From Poronia punctata (Eukaryota; Ascomycota; Sordariomycetes; Xylariales; Xylariaceae): a stretch of 64,000 nucleotides of DNA. The notes beneath the pieces are model-generated. The model searched no databases and was not told the DNA's origin. It worked only from the letters and a program-made list of their open reading frames with translations. Both the position numbers and the translations under genes were made by a program. Shown one piece after another: positions 34,280-47,072 of this stretch (position 1 is its first letter; every line of letters starts with the position of its first letter). The DNA lies in NCBI GenBank assembly GCA_022579005.1, contig MU401591.1, forward strand, positions 41,202-105,201. Direction: 5' to 3'.

Positions 34280-37048
34280 CTAGGGGGCCTACCCTTTGTG
34301 GTCCTCTTTGCTACGTAGAGGGGGCAATATTAATATTAATTACTTTAAAAATTACTGTTTAGTTAACTATAAGCTCTATACCTAATTTGTATAAGAAAAC
34401 TATAAAAACGCAAGCAAAATTATTACTTTTAACAAGCTACTATAATAGCATTATAATTAATAGTAATATATAAAGTTGTTAGTAGGTTAAAAAAATAGCT
34501 TTTATAGTGTTTTTAGCGTTTTTAGCTTTATTTTAGTGTAATTAGGTTATTTATAGCGTTTTAAGCTTAAGGGGCTTTTGTATTATTATATAGCCTTTAT
34601 AAGGTTAAAGCTTTTAAGGGAAGAGGGCTTAAAAGCAGTTTTACTTTACTATTGCTTTTTTATTGTTAAAGTTATTGTTAAGGTTTATTTTAAAAAAATT
34701 GTTTAATTTTATAGTATTATTATTAAGCTTTAAAAAGCTTTGTAGTTTATTTAGCTTAATAAGCACATACTTGTTATTATTTGCACTATTGCTAGTAGCT
34801 TTTTTAAGGTTAAAGCTTTTTTAGTTATATAAAAAGGGCTTGTTAATATAGTAAATTTATTTAAAAAGAAGTATAGGTTATATATTTACTATAAATAAAG
34901 AAAGCTATTTATTTTCTTTACTAGCTTAAAAGGGGTGCTTTTTGCTATAAAAAATATAGTTATTTTTTTTTTATGTTTTTTAACTAGTTATAAAAGTAAC
35001 AATAGCTTCTTTTATTACGCTGCTACTTTTTTTTTAGTTTGTTTTTTTGCTTTTTTTTAGTAGCTCTAAATGCTTTTATTTGCTTAGCTATAGCTTTTTG
35101 TTTTTTTTTAGCTTTTTTTATAGCTATTTAATTTTTTAGCTTGCTAGCGCTAACGCTATTAAAACGCTACTTTTAAAGCTTATAAAACTGCTTTTAAGTT
35201 TTATTTACTATAGTATTTTTTTAGGTAATAATTAACCTAATATATTAGTTATTTACTTATTTTAGCATAATAGCCTAGTTAAGCGTTTTATATACTAATT
35301 AAAAAGCTTTTTATAAAAGTAATAAAAAAAGCAAGTTTAGCAAATTTATATGCTTTTTATATAAGTAAGCTATATTGCTTTTTGTTTACGTAAACATATT
35401 ACTAGACAGTAGCAATAACAATACTTTTAAAGTGCTTTAGTTAGCTAACTTTTGTTTTAAAACGTTAATAATAAAAGAAGGCTTATAAAGCTAGAATTTT
35501 GCTATTTTAAAGCTTTTTATTAAGTTTTTAGTAATAAAGCTAAAATAGTATATATTGTTAAAGGCTATAACAAAATTAGTGTAAATATAAGTAGGTTTAT
35601 TTTTATAAAAGTAGTTTTTAAGGGTATATTAGTATTTAGCTTTTATAGCTTTAAATACGTTAAAATTTAAAAGCTAAAAGAAATAGGTTAAATAAAGAGG
35701 TAAAAATAAAAAGATAATATAATATTATAAGCAGTATTTACTTGCTTTAACGCTAATGTAGCTAAAGAAGTTATTTAAAGTTAATATTTGCTAAATTTTA
35801 CGCTTTTTTAAATACTTTTATATGCTACTTTTAGTAGCAAGGTTGCTTTTATTTTTTATTAAAGTTATGCTACACTTATTAATACTAAACTACTTTTAAA
35901 AAGTAAATTGCTAACTTAACTTAAAATTTATAGCTTTATAGCTAAAAGTAAAGGATTATTTAAAAAAATGCTTATTAAAGTGCTTTAGCTAGTTAACTTA
36001 TATTTTTTAAGTAGCAAAGCTGTTTTTAAAGCGTATAAATTATATTTTTAACTTTATTTTTAACTTAAACTATGCTACTAAAAAAAATACTTTAAAAATT
36101 ATATATAGTAAAATAGCTTTACTTATAGCTAAACTATACTTAATATAAGTAGCACTTTTTTTATTGCTATAATTACTTATTTTAAGCATTTTAAAGTTTT
36201 TAAGCATAATAATAGTAATAATTTTAATATTATTGCTAACATAGCTAATTTATATGCTTATTTTATTTATATTTTAATTATTATTTATAAAAATATTATA
36301 TTTTTTAACTATTTTAGCGTATAGGTTATAAAATGCTTTAATTAACTTAATTTTTTATTATAAAGTAAAACGTTTAGTATTAATAGCCTTTGTTTTTTAG
36401 CAGCATAATTTAAAATATAAAGCAAAAATATAGCAAAAGGTTTAGCTAAAAATAAAGCTTGCAAAAAGTAAACAGCGCGCTTAAATTTTAGTTATAGCTG
36501 CTTTTATTATGCTTTTTATAAGTAGCAGGCCTTTATAAGCAATAAAGTATATATATAAAGTTAACGCTTTATTTTTAGCTTTAATTAACGTAGTAAGCTT
36601 GCTATAAGGCTTTTTAGGCAAGCTATTAATATTATTGCTTTTTATGCGTTTTAAAGCTTTAAAAAAAGTGCTTTAAGCAATTTTAAAGCGTTTTGCAGCA
36701 TTGTAAGTTAAAAAAGCTTTTATATAAAGGTGCTTAAAATAGCTTGCAATAAGTAGCTTGTAATAAAAGCGGTTTTTTTAGTTTAAAATTTACTTTGCTA
36801 CTTTATTTGCTTTTAAAAAGCTAATTATATTTACTAGCGTTATTTTAATATAAAAAACAAAGTTAAAATAGCTTTAAGTAAATTATATTAACGCGTTAAA
36901 AGTAATAATTTTGCTTGCGTTTTTATAGTTTTCCTATATAAATTAAGTATAAAGCTTATAGTTGACTAAACGGTGATTTTTAGAGTAATTGATATTAATG
37001 TTGCCCTCTTTGCGTAGCAGAGGGGACTACGAAGGGTGGGCCCCCTAG
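34280..37048. mobile_element. RIP-degraded DNA transposon with 154-bp TIRs
   Basis: The two ends are inverted repeats of 154 bp: 34280-34433 and 36895-37048, both reading inward from CTAGGGGGCC. Aligned by eye, the arms differ at roughly twenty sites, and those I checked are transitions (C/T or G/A), the mark of RIP. Inside, the sequence is extremely AT-rich with stops in every frame, so the transposase is unreadable. The element is flanked by TA on both sides (34278-34279 and 37049-37050), which fits the TA target duplication of Tc1/mariner elements; a longer imperfect duplication (GTACTAC against GTACTCC) is an alternative if the ends start at TAGGGGG. The 2.77-kb size is compatible with a full-length autonomous element before decay. 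Family assignment is uncertain; the boundaries are firm. Confidence 0.85.
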
Positions 37049-37050
37049 TA

Positions 37051-38287
37051 CTCCTACTTACCAGGGTACTTGGCGGCTGGTCTAGGTTAGATATAAATGT
37101 GTTGTTGCACACACTATCATCGTACTGTTATAGACATAAAGAATTAGGTACTTGGAGTCGAGAAAAATGACCATTGCTACTTACCTACTCATGTGATGAA
37201 TCCTGATCATTGAGAAGAACCAAACTGTTTTACACGTAGGTGGGCAGCGAGGGGCAAGGCGTGGAGGGGTCGGGACTGAGTACCGGGTCAGGTTAGATAC
37301 TTACCTGTTCTTTCCTCTACTCGAAAAGTTACAAACAATAGAGTCGGTGCACATGTATTGATGGCCCACCATTTACCTTGTGAGTACAACGCCACCTTCT
37401 GCCTAAGGGGAGACGCGGTACCCTTATTTTCTCTTTTTTGTAACTATACAAGTACACCCAAGGTACTAAGCAAATCAAGCCGGCTTGTACCCACCTGTCA
37501 GAACTTGCATTGGTTTTACCTTTTAGGTAGTACCCTCCAGCCTATCCGCAAGGTTGATAGATGTAGACAGGCACATTGCCTACATACCTGCCTACCTCAA
37601 TACGCAGTCACCATCGAAAACCAACCCACCTTCTTCATACAACCATCATTCAGGTGCTGTAGTTCACCTCTGATATCAACTTCTCGTAGTCGCGAGCGTG
37701 CCAAGGTTATTGCCTTACCCAAGATCGATCCTCGTGTCGTTTTTTTCGTCCCAGGTATTCCTCTACGAACCGCCTTCGCAAAGTCCCGCCAACGTACGGC
37801 CGTAAATACCTTTTAAGGTTCCTGCACTTCACCTACCTTGCTTGCGTGCGTGGAGCGGTCTGCTGCTCCCCGGCTCAGCAAGCGCAAGAGTGAGCCTCGA
37901 AGCATAACGGAACTATATTGCGGCAGCGACAGAGTAGCTGCTAAGTGGTCAGATAATCTCGGCATCAGTATTTCGTGACGGCCCGAGTGGCGTCATTCTT
38001 CTTCTCCGTAGGTTCCTGTCCTTCTGCTCGTTCTCTTCCAACAACTGGTTTCTTAAAGAAGCATACAATACCTATGGACTGTAGGTGGTGTCAAGGATCT
38101 AAGCTTTAGACTTTGGGCCAGAGCTTTCTTTCGGCCCGCCTCGGAACGGAGCACATGGTAGTCTTCTGTGCTATCACTGTTGCCACCGTTGCTTCCATCC
38201 CCAATACCATTTCGTGGTCTATTATATACAGCGATCTTCCACATTCTCTACAAACCACCTCAGTTATGACAAGCGACTAACTTAACC
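37051..38287. other. intergenic, promoter region of cullin-1
   Basis: No gene is supported. An ORF at 37358-37816 (plus) is Cys/Pro/Ser-rich, has no recognisable domain and is probably chance. The last few hundred bases should contain the promoter and leader of the cullin gene. Confidence 0.5.
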
Positions 38288-41024
38288 ATGTCTCCTCGTA
38301 GTAAGCACAACGGCGAGGGAGCGACGATAAAGCTTGCTCACCACGAGCGTAAATCAGCTCAACCCCCCGGGAATTCCGAAATGGCTACCAACGCCCACCG
38401 CCCCTTGCAGATGCCTCCGCAACCCAATAAGGAGGACATCGATGCAACGTATGCGCCCACTTCTACATCTCGACAGCTCTATTCCATTGCTAACTAGTCC
38501 TAGTTGGAATTATCTTCAAGCCGGCATCACGAAAATCATGGTCAATCTTCAAGATGGCATGGATATGGCCACTGTACGTGTGATTCAGTCCGTCCTTTTC
38601 TACGCCTTCGGAATGGTGCAGCTAACCGGTGTATAGTACATGGGTATTTACACGTATGTGCGATGATGTTGGTGTCTAGGCTATGCTGATTTTTGGACGC
38701 AGGGCTATTCATAACTTCTGCACATCACAAAAGGCGACGACTATGGCATCGCCGGCTGGTGTAGGACACGCCCATAGGGGAGGTAAGTCCGGGACTCCCA
38801 TGTTGTTCCTCTCCCGCCTCCTGTGTCTCGAGTGTTAGCTAACGGTGGATGGTAATATGGCTAGCGCACCTCCTCGGCGAAGACTTGTATAGGAAACTCA
38901 AGGATTATCTGAACAAGCAGCTGGCCACGTTGTATCAGGACTCCAAGTTACATACGGACGAAGCCCTTCTCCGGTTCTACATCCGCGAATGGGGCCGATA
39001 TACCACGGCAGCCAAGTACATCCATCATCTGTTTCGGTACCTGAATCGGCATTGGGTCAAGCGGGAGATGGATGAGGGCAAGAAGAATACGTACGATATC
39101 TACACATTGCACCTTTGCCAGTGGCGGACCGAATTCTTCAGTCTTGTCCACGACAAGGTTATGGACGCTGTACTGAAGCTGGTAGAGAGACAGCGGAACG
39201 GGGAAACCATCGAGCACAATCAGATAAAGCAAGTCGTGGATTCTTTTGTCTCACTCGGCCTCGATGACAACGACGCGACCAAGACCACGCTTGATATCTA
39301 TAGAACCCATTTCGAGAAGCCTTTCCTAGCCGCAACGCGAGCCTTTTATCAAGCAGAATCTAAGCAATTCGTGGCCGATAATAGCGTTGTCGACTACATG
39401 ACGAAGGCCGAGACCCGCCTGGAAGAAGAGGAAGAAAGGGTCCGGATGTATCTGCATAACGACATAGCTGGGCCTTTAAAAAAGGCGTGCTGTGAGGTCT
39501 TGATTGCCGACCACTCTGCCTTGCTGCGAGACGAGTTCCAAGTGCTACTGGACAATGATCGTGAGGAAGACATGGCCCGAATGTACAGGCTGCTCTCTAA
39601 AATTCCAGATGGCTTGGATCCGTTGAGGCAAAAGTTTGAAGGGCATGTAAGGAGTGCGGGCTTGGCGGCTGTCACAAAGGTGGCTTCAGACGCCGAAAAG
39701 CTCGAGCCAAAGGTCTATGTGGAGGCCCTTCTCGAGATTCACACGCAATACCAGACCTTAGTCAAGCGGGCATTTGCCGACGAACCAGAGTTTACGAGGT
39801 CTCTGGACAACGCCTGCAGGGAATTCGTCAACCGGAATGCTATTTGTAAAGCTGGCTCCAGCAAATCCCCGGAGCTGCTGGCCAAATATACAGATGTACT
39901 GTTGCGTAAGAGTGGATCGGGCGTAGAGGAGGCCGAGCTCGACACGACGTTGACGCAGATTATGACGGTGTTCAAATACATCGAGGACAAAGACGTCTTC
40001 CAGAAGTTCTATTCCCGTATGCTTGCAAGGCGTCTTGTGCACACGACTTCCTCCTCGGACGACGCCGAGACAAGTATGATCAGCAAGCTCAAGGAAGCCT
40101 GCGGCTTCGAGTACACAAATAAACTGCAGCGCATGTTCCAGGACATGCAGATCTCCAAGGACCTCAATACGGGATTCCGGGAATACACAAGGGGCCTCCA
40201 ACTGGAGAAGCCGGCGCTGGATTCGTCCTACTCAATATTGGGCACAAGTTTCTGGCCTTTGATGGCACCCAACACGACGTTCAACCCGCCAGCAGAGATC
40301 CGGACGGACATGGAGCATTTCTCTGCCTTCTACAAGAACAAGCACGAGGGCCGCAAGCTGACATGGCTGTGGCAACTCTGCAAGGGTGAGCTCAAGGCTA
40401 GCTATTGCAAAGCTTCCAAGACACCCTACACTTTCCAGGTGAGCGTCTATCAGATGGCGATACTGCTGCTATTTAACGACAAGGACGCCCAAATGTACGA
40501 AGACATCTTGTCGGCTACGCAATTGACCAGCGAGGCACACGATGCGGCAATGGGCATCTTGCTGAAAGCCAGGGTCCTGCTTATGAAGCCAGATGGGGAG
40601 GGGGAGAAGCCGGGACCTGGCAAGATGTTCCACCTCAATTACGACTTTAAGAGCAAGAAGATTCGAGTCAATCTCAATATCAATACCAAGATCGAATCGA
40701 AGCAGGAAGAGACTGATACAAACAAGAATATAGAAGAAGACCGCCAGCTTATACTACAGGTAAGGAAGGCTCTATACCCGACAGTCGGGGAGTCGGCTAG
40801 GGTTGTTGCTGTTGAGCCGCGCTAATTTTATCTAGTCATCCATCGTTCGTATTATGAAAGCCAGGAAGAAGATGAAGCACTCGGCTCTGGTTGCCGAGTG
40901 CATTAACCAGATTAAGTCACGTTTCGTCCCCCAGATCGCGGATATAAAGAAGAATGTCGAAATTCTACTGGACAAGGAGTACCTGGAGCGACTAGAGGAC
41001 GACGAGCTCGGCTATCTCGCTTAG
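38288..41024 (+). CDS. CUL1: cullin-1, SCF ubiquitin ligase scaffold
   Basis: Six exons: 38288-38448, 38504-38573, 38637-38653, 38703-38782, 38865-40759 and 40836-41024; the joins give 803 aa. The N-terminal block WNYLQAGITKIM, TYMGIYTAIHNFCTSQK and GAHLLGEDLY is assembled across the first five exons and is typical of cullin-1 (yeast Cdc53, Aspergillus culA). Cullin repeats fill the middle. The cullin-homology segment that binds the RING protein contains DKDVFQKFYSRMLARRLV. The last exon encodes the winged-helix tail with the neddylation site IVRIMKARKKMKH (Lys about 749) and ends DDELGYLA. Cul1 bridges Skp1/F-box substrate receptors at its N-terminus to Rbx1/E2 at its C-terminus. The third exon is only 17 nt, so automated annotation may miss it. 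The gene looks intact. Confidence 0.95.
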
Positions 41025-41958
41025 ACGAGCCATTCTGAAGGCGAGAGGCGGTAGCCTAGACACGCCAAATCCAAGATGCAGTCAGTGTATGAAGACGAAA
41101 TTCCTACTACATTTTATCCCTTGCTTTGCATCAACCAACGCATTATGTCTATTGCTGCACAGGACAGCAGGCCCGGGGGCAGTATTTATCCGAACAGCCC
41201 ACCAGGCACTTGCGGTCGAGGAAATCCGCCAAAACGGAAATATCTTGACCCTTATGTCGTCCAGTTCGGAAACGCGCTTTAGAAGCCCAGAAGACTGAGG
41301 GCCTAGGGGGGACGACAAGCGTTGAAAGTAATGCAAGGTGAAATAGCGCTCTTGTCCTATCTCGGTTGGTAGCGTCTTCGTAGACACCTATATCTCTCCA
41401 GTTGGACACAGGATTCCTTAAGGGAGGCGAGGTTGGGGTTCTAAGCTGTGGCCCGAGGGTTTTCGATGCACGGCCCCAAGTCCCTCTGTGAACTATTTTA
41501 GCGAGTATTGAGTTTTCCGCGTAGCAAAGTTGACAAGCAGTACTTTGCCCATTCCATGGTTACATGTATATGCAGGTCCTTGTAACGGGACATTAAGAAC
41601 AAGTTAGCTAGGCAAATCAGCCGTATGCGCCCTGCTCTTCTAACTTGGTTACCTAAAACTACCTTTCGTACACCATAGACCGTTGGCGTTGCAACAAGCA
41701 ATATGTGTCCACGGTCAGATGGAAGTAAAGTGGCATGAGACATATTCGGGGGTATTATATATACTGCCTCGCTATCCGAGGATCTGTGATTATATTTGTT
41801 TGCCGTCTCGTCATGATATATATTATATAAACAGTGAATAATAACAACTAGGTTAGATATAAAGAGCCCGACCGAGAAATGTGCCGGAAGGAGCATCGTA
41901 CATTTTTTCCAAAGCTCTCTCATCCAACAGTCCTTACACATGAACACAATGTTGGCCT
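41025..41958. other. tail-to-tail intergenic region, no gene seen
   Basis: This lies between the convergent 3' ends of cullin-1 (plus) and AVL9 (minus) and should contain both terminators. The short ORFs are not convincing. Confidence 0.5.
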
Positions 41959-44381
41959 CTACGCTGTCACCGTCTCCTTTTTGCCGCCGAAGTCTGTTTG
42001 AGCTGTCGGGACCGCCGTACCATCTCGCTTCGAGACTGCAGTAGAGTTGCGTGGGCTGCCTGGCTTAGAAGAGCCACTCTCGTCCCCGGATGACACTCCG
42101 TCCAGCACACTTTCCCCAAAACTATGCTGTGTCAGGGGTCTGTCCTTGTCGCTACCATCGTTTTGTTCGTGTGATCCGTCCTCTGTCCGAGCCTTGTCGG
42201 TGCTTGCGAAGCCGCCTGAAGAGAGTGTTGGACTAGTCATAGGTGTCCCGTTTTTCTCGCTGCCTGAATCGCTGAGGGTATCGTAGGACATTGTGTTCCT
42301 CTTTCGAGAACCGCCGAAACCCCAGTAGCCGCTGTTGGTCTTGCTGGTGCTGGTACTGGTGCTGTTACCGGTGCTAGATCGACCCCAGCCTTGCTTCCGC
42401 TTCTGATCGGCCCACGATGTCCAGCTCCCGAGATAAGCACCCGCCCTAGCCCCGACGCTGGCCGCCTGAGGTGATTTAGGCCCATCCACGTTGAAGCCGT
42501 TCTTCTCGGCCTCCAACTGCTCGGCTTTGGCCTCCTCCGCTCGTTTTCTCTGGGCTTCCCGGAGTGTTTCCATGTCTGCATAGAACTTGTTAAACAGTGT
42601 GCTGGCTTTTTCACGTCCCGCCGCCAAATTCCTGCCGAGTACTTCTTTCCCTACGGCAAATTTCTCGTCAAGATGCAAATCTTGTACTTGTTGCTGTATG
42701 CGGCGCTGCACATCGTCCATGCTTAGGCCTCCGGCACACGGGTGTCTAGGCTCGACGATATCAAACAGGTGTGAGTCGGTGTTCGCGTTCCAGAGACGGT
42801 AATTATCCGTCTTGGTCCAGAATTCGATCCATTCGTCGCCGAAATCGCGGGAAGGGTCACCTTCGATGTGCGGAAGGGTCGCTTTTGGATTGCGAGCATT
42901 CTGGGCTAGATAGTTGCGATATTTGACGGATGATATTAGAGATAAGAGATACTCTTCAAACTGTAACCGGATAAACTCCTCACTCCCGCGGTAGCCCATC
43001 GTTTTCGGTCGCTGGGGGTTCGCCTCGTCCCACGTATCGTTGACTTCTTGCGTGATGAAGTCGATCCATCGTCGGTCTGCATGAGAAAGCACCAGGGCGT
43101 TGCGGAGAGAAGGGGAGGTTATGCTGATGGTATCTTCGTCGAGGTTGATCAAGATATCGCTATATCTATCCTTTTGTTGCAGCAAGAGCGAGTTTGTGCT
43201 GCCAACCACGTATGATTTGGTGCCGAAATCAGCCAACAGATCAAGCTGCTGAAGTGGTGTGTAAGGCCCAAAGAGACTCCCCTGGAAAACTAATTAGTAT
43301 ATGCCGAAACGCACGTGGAAGCGGGTACAGTACCTTGCCGAATATCTGCAGGGGCAGTCCCATGTAAGCGAGCAAGGAGTTCCTATCGCTGGTACGTAGA
43401 CTTGTTGGCTGTGACAGGTTTTCCTCGTAGCTATTCATATCGGGTCCGGCACAGTCTTGAAGATTCCTCAATAAACCTGGTATTAGAGAGATTAAAGAAA
43501 ATTGCATCATGCATAGTCGTTCGCATCGTGATCCAAAGAATAACATCTGGAGAGCAAGAGTTAGCTTTTTTTCTTCTATTGTCCCCTTTGTCCCTTCCCC
43601 TCGTCCTCGTCCTCGTCGGCGCCTTATCGGTCATAGGATCCTTACTTTAGGCTGTAACAAGCAGCATTTTAACAAGACCAAGGTCTGCCATCTGAACTCT
43701 CTTACTAATTCGCGAAGACTCATGCCGAGATACTGGTCCCTATCCAACTCCTCGTTCATTTGGCCCCGCTCCTTCTCGTCTGCTAGACTTTCCTGAAACC
43801 GTTTAAGTATTTCGGTGTCGGTGAATTCACGCTGGGCAAACCAGGCGTTCGTGACAACGGAGAGGCGCTCCCTCAGCATGCCAAAGAACTGCGGGGTGTC
43901 TGCTATGACGACCACGGCCTTCTGGACGGTGGAGCGTGTAACATCGGGAGGTCGGACGATCAACTGGGCCGCATCCATCTGTCTGGTGCAAGAGATGCCG
44001 AAAAGCGAAGTGGCGGGGCCGTCGTCGGTAGCGGGTCGAAGGAGAGTAAAATACGAGAAATCCTCGGTTGCCCTAACACGCCCCGTGGATGATGTCAGCC
44101 TCCATCTCAGGGGCAAGTCTCCCCTCGTCTCGTCGCATGAAAATTGCAAAGTAACACTGGTCAGGTAATGCTCACGCATGTGCTCCATCGCTCAGGGCCA
44201 TAAACGGCAACAGAGACCAGTCCCATTCAGCTGCCGGGTCCCGCCCTTCAGCTACACCAAACCATTTCTCAACTTCTGGTCCTCTGTGGTGGTGGAAATC
44301 GACCACGGCCACCAACGGTACGAATCCCGACCTCTCGGCCTTGCCACTCTCGCTCGATACATCCGTACCCGAATTAGACAT
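41959..44381 (-). CDS. AVL9: AVL9, DENN-domain late secretory pathway protein
   Basis: Four exons: 44176-44381, 43646-44072, 43334-43546 and 41959-43281; the product is 722 aa. All introns have GT donors and AG acceptors, with clear branch sites (GCTGAC, GCTAAC) in the first two. The N-terminal motif VVDFHHHRGPEVEKWFG opens the AVL9/DENN module, followed by LPFMALSDGAHA, LFGISCTRQ, SLISLIPGLLRNLQDCAGPD, LLAYMGLPLQIFGKGSLFGP and YTPLQQLDLLADFGTKS, all matching the family order. The C-terminal third (from about residue 510) is charged, then Ser/Gly/Asn-rich and probably disordered. In yeast Avl9 acts in exocytic transport between Golgi and plasma membrane; DENN domains generally act on Rab GTPases. 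The gene appears intact. Confidence 0.93.
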
Positions 44382-46276
44382 TGTAATGATGATTACGTGA
44401 GGTCAGGGGGGCGGGCTATATCGTCGAGGCCCAGCTTAAACTCGGGCGTTCGGACGTTCAGAGAGGACAGGCGGTAGAACAAGACAAAACCGTTACAGAT
44501 GGATGTCCAGATGGCGACAAGGGTAGCACCATCTAGAATGAAGTGAGGTGGAAACACGACATTCCAGGGCGCTCGAATAGCTGTAAATCTCCAGAGGCAG
44601 AAGGCGGTGACGGCCAGCTATTCAAGAAACCGGTCTCATTCAAGTACGGAGGTTATGCAAGGTGGTCTAGATGATGCAACGGGTTCCTCGGTGAAACTTG
44701 GTGGGAAAATAATACGGCAGAAAAGAGAATCCCAGACAAGGTGGTAGACCAGCAAAATAATCAAGCTAGGAGTGGGAGCGAGGAAAAGCTATCAAAACCT
44801 GGGCGCCGAGTATCAAACTAACAAGTACGATTATCATAGGTCAAGGAATTGGCCAGTCAGCGCGCGCCGGTAGATTTATCAGGTTAGGTAGGGAAAGAAG
44901 ACCCTTCGTCCAAAAACACCGTTGACGTGACAGCTGTAGGTTAGCTTATTATAGGACAGGTACTTTCGTAGATACCGAATTTGGCGGTGCCAAACAACCC
45001 GAGCAATTTGCTTAGTTACCGTCTTCTCTTCTCTATTCTCTCACGGCAATATCCAAAAAGTACCTAAGGTTACTGCCTTAGTAAACAGACGTTAAAAAGA
45101 GACCAAAGGTAAGGTACTCGACAAGGAAGAAAATATCTAATATGAGGCTAGGATTAAAGACAACATAGACGTGGGGCTATCGAAATCAAGGTTACATTCG
45201 AAACCCCAATCTAGACTAGACCAACACAAAAAGAAACATTCCTCGACGCCCCTACTCGTACGTACTTTGTACCAGCGTGTGTCGCGGGGTCATTAATCAT
45301 GTTTGCGGCGCTTGGTCAGACGGTATGGAGAGCGCTACCAACCGCTATTCTCTCCAGCTTCTGGGTCAGTGGACATGATGGATCTGTTGTGAATACCCCA
45401 CCATCCCGGGCCCCTCACTCCGGTACACGTCGGTGCCCTTGGCGCAGCAATTTCAAATCACAAGAGATATTACTTTACCTCAAGATTGGCAGTGTACATG
45501 TATTTATTCGAATATGTGCTCCCTAGTACCTAGTACCTAGTTTATCTACTCCTTCGGCCAAGTTTTTAATAACCTGCCCGTAGAGATTTGTAGCACAAGA
45601 AACTTGCTTAATTATTTCATATTCAGAATCAACTTTGAACCGTTTGATACAAACAATCGTGGATGTACTCGTACTCGAAGATATTAGCTATTGTACTCGT
45701 ACCTCTCTACTCGTACATGGATCCAAGTACGAGTAGGAGTACGTACCTACTTACATAGGGGCCCCACCGCTCTCCAAACGTCCAACCTTTCCCCAACTTC
45801 AAATGGAATCAATTAACCAAAACTAAAATAAATAACCGCCATTGTAAAGCGGTAAGTATCTACTTTGTAAAGTCAACGACATATCATTCTGTCTGTCTCA
45901 GCTTTTGCCGTCTATCCGCTCGTTTTAGAAGGGGAGGGGTGGAAACGCAGTCAAGACTTGACTGATTGATTGATCGACTTCTCCGAACCTATCATCCACC
46001 CATTCGCGTGCGCGTATGTAGATTAGCATGGACGTGGCAAAAAAAAAAAAAAGAGAGAGAAAGCATGCCACCTGTCTTGCATTGCATAAACGACACACAT
46101 TAGTCTAGGATCATATCAAGCGAAAAAAAGGTAGGTATCTTTTACTTCTTATCCAACCCTCCGACATATCTCCCTTTTACTTCCTTACCTCTTCTACATG
46201 GGACAGATATACCGACCTGTCCTGTGTAGATTACATGCCTTGATGCCCTTGGAAAGCCGATAAAAATGCCACCCGT

Positions 46277-46281
46277 CCACA

Positions 46282-46312
<31 letters not shown>

Positions 46313-46317
46313 GCGCG
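46277..46317. repeat. (AC)n(GC)n microsatellite, Z-DNA-prone
   Basis: A run of AC repeats passes directly into a run of GC repeats, giving about 41 bp of uninterrupted alternating purine-pyrimidine sequence, the classic composition for left-handed Z-DNA. It lies between AVL9 and BRO1. Confidence 0.85.
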
Positions 46318-46435
46318 GAAAGAAACAGCTGAGGAGATGATGGTATATCCTGGTGATCCCTGGATGTTCGAATTACATTATCCTCACCGGGAATTGACAA
46401 TGCTTGATCTCCCTACCTACTGTACCTACCGTACT

Positions 46436-46456
46436 TTATATATATATATATATATC
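46436..46456. repeat. (TA)n microsatellite
   Basis: About ten TA units, roughly 120 bp to the right of the AC/GC tract. Confidence 0.85.
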
Positions 46457-47037
46457 TATTATCTGGCGGATAGATATAAATAACATAAAATGTGTTAAAA
46501 ACTCCTGACCGTTTTAGAATTTCCAAGCTCCCGCTATTATTGCTCTTATACAATACACACTACCTACTTAACCAATACGTCACTAAAAGCCGGCCTTGCT
46601 TTTGGGGGGCGTTTGTTCCAAAACCTGCAATTTTCAAATACTTTACATACAATACTTGTAGTTAACGACTGTCTGTTCACAGTTATAAAAGGGGCAAAAT
46701 GCCTGCATGACTAAGTAGGTACCTACTTAACCTACCTACATACTTAAACCTACATAGTACTACCATTTAACAACACCTTCCCCCCTTCCCCCCCCTCCAT
46801 CAGCTACTCCTATCTTTACGTTCTATGAACAACCAACCAACCAACCTGCCAACCTACCAAAATGCAATGTTTTCTTTTTTTAAAAAAATCTAATAACAGA
46901 GTGATTGGGTATATGTAAAACATTAATGTCGTGCTACTGTTCCCGAAAAAAAACCCATGTTCGTCTCGTCTACCTACTCTTGTTAGGCGTATCGATGACG
47001 ACGTTCTTTGCTATTAAACCCGATATCTGTAACGGCG

Positions 47038-47072
<35 letters not shown>
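47038..47072. repeat. (CA)n(TA)n microsatellite
   Basis: About 11 CA units followed by about six TA units, again an unbroken purine-pyrimidine alternation, in the 3' flank of BRO1. Confidence 0.85.

Noticed and set aside
37358..37816. 152-codon plus-strand ORF upstream of cullin-1
   Set aside because: Cys/Pro/Ser-rich with no family pattern; the first true ATG is at 37361 but the context is unremarkable.
45299..45526. 75-codon ORF with a hydrophobic start, possible secreted protein
   Set aside because: No clear signal cleavage site, no Cys pattern, and no promoter or splice support.
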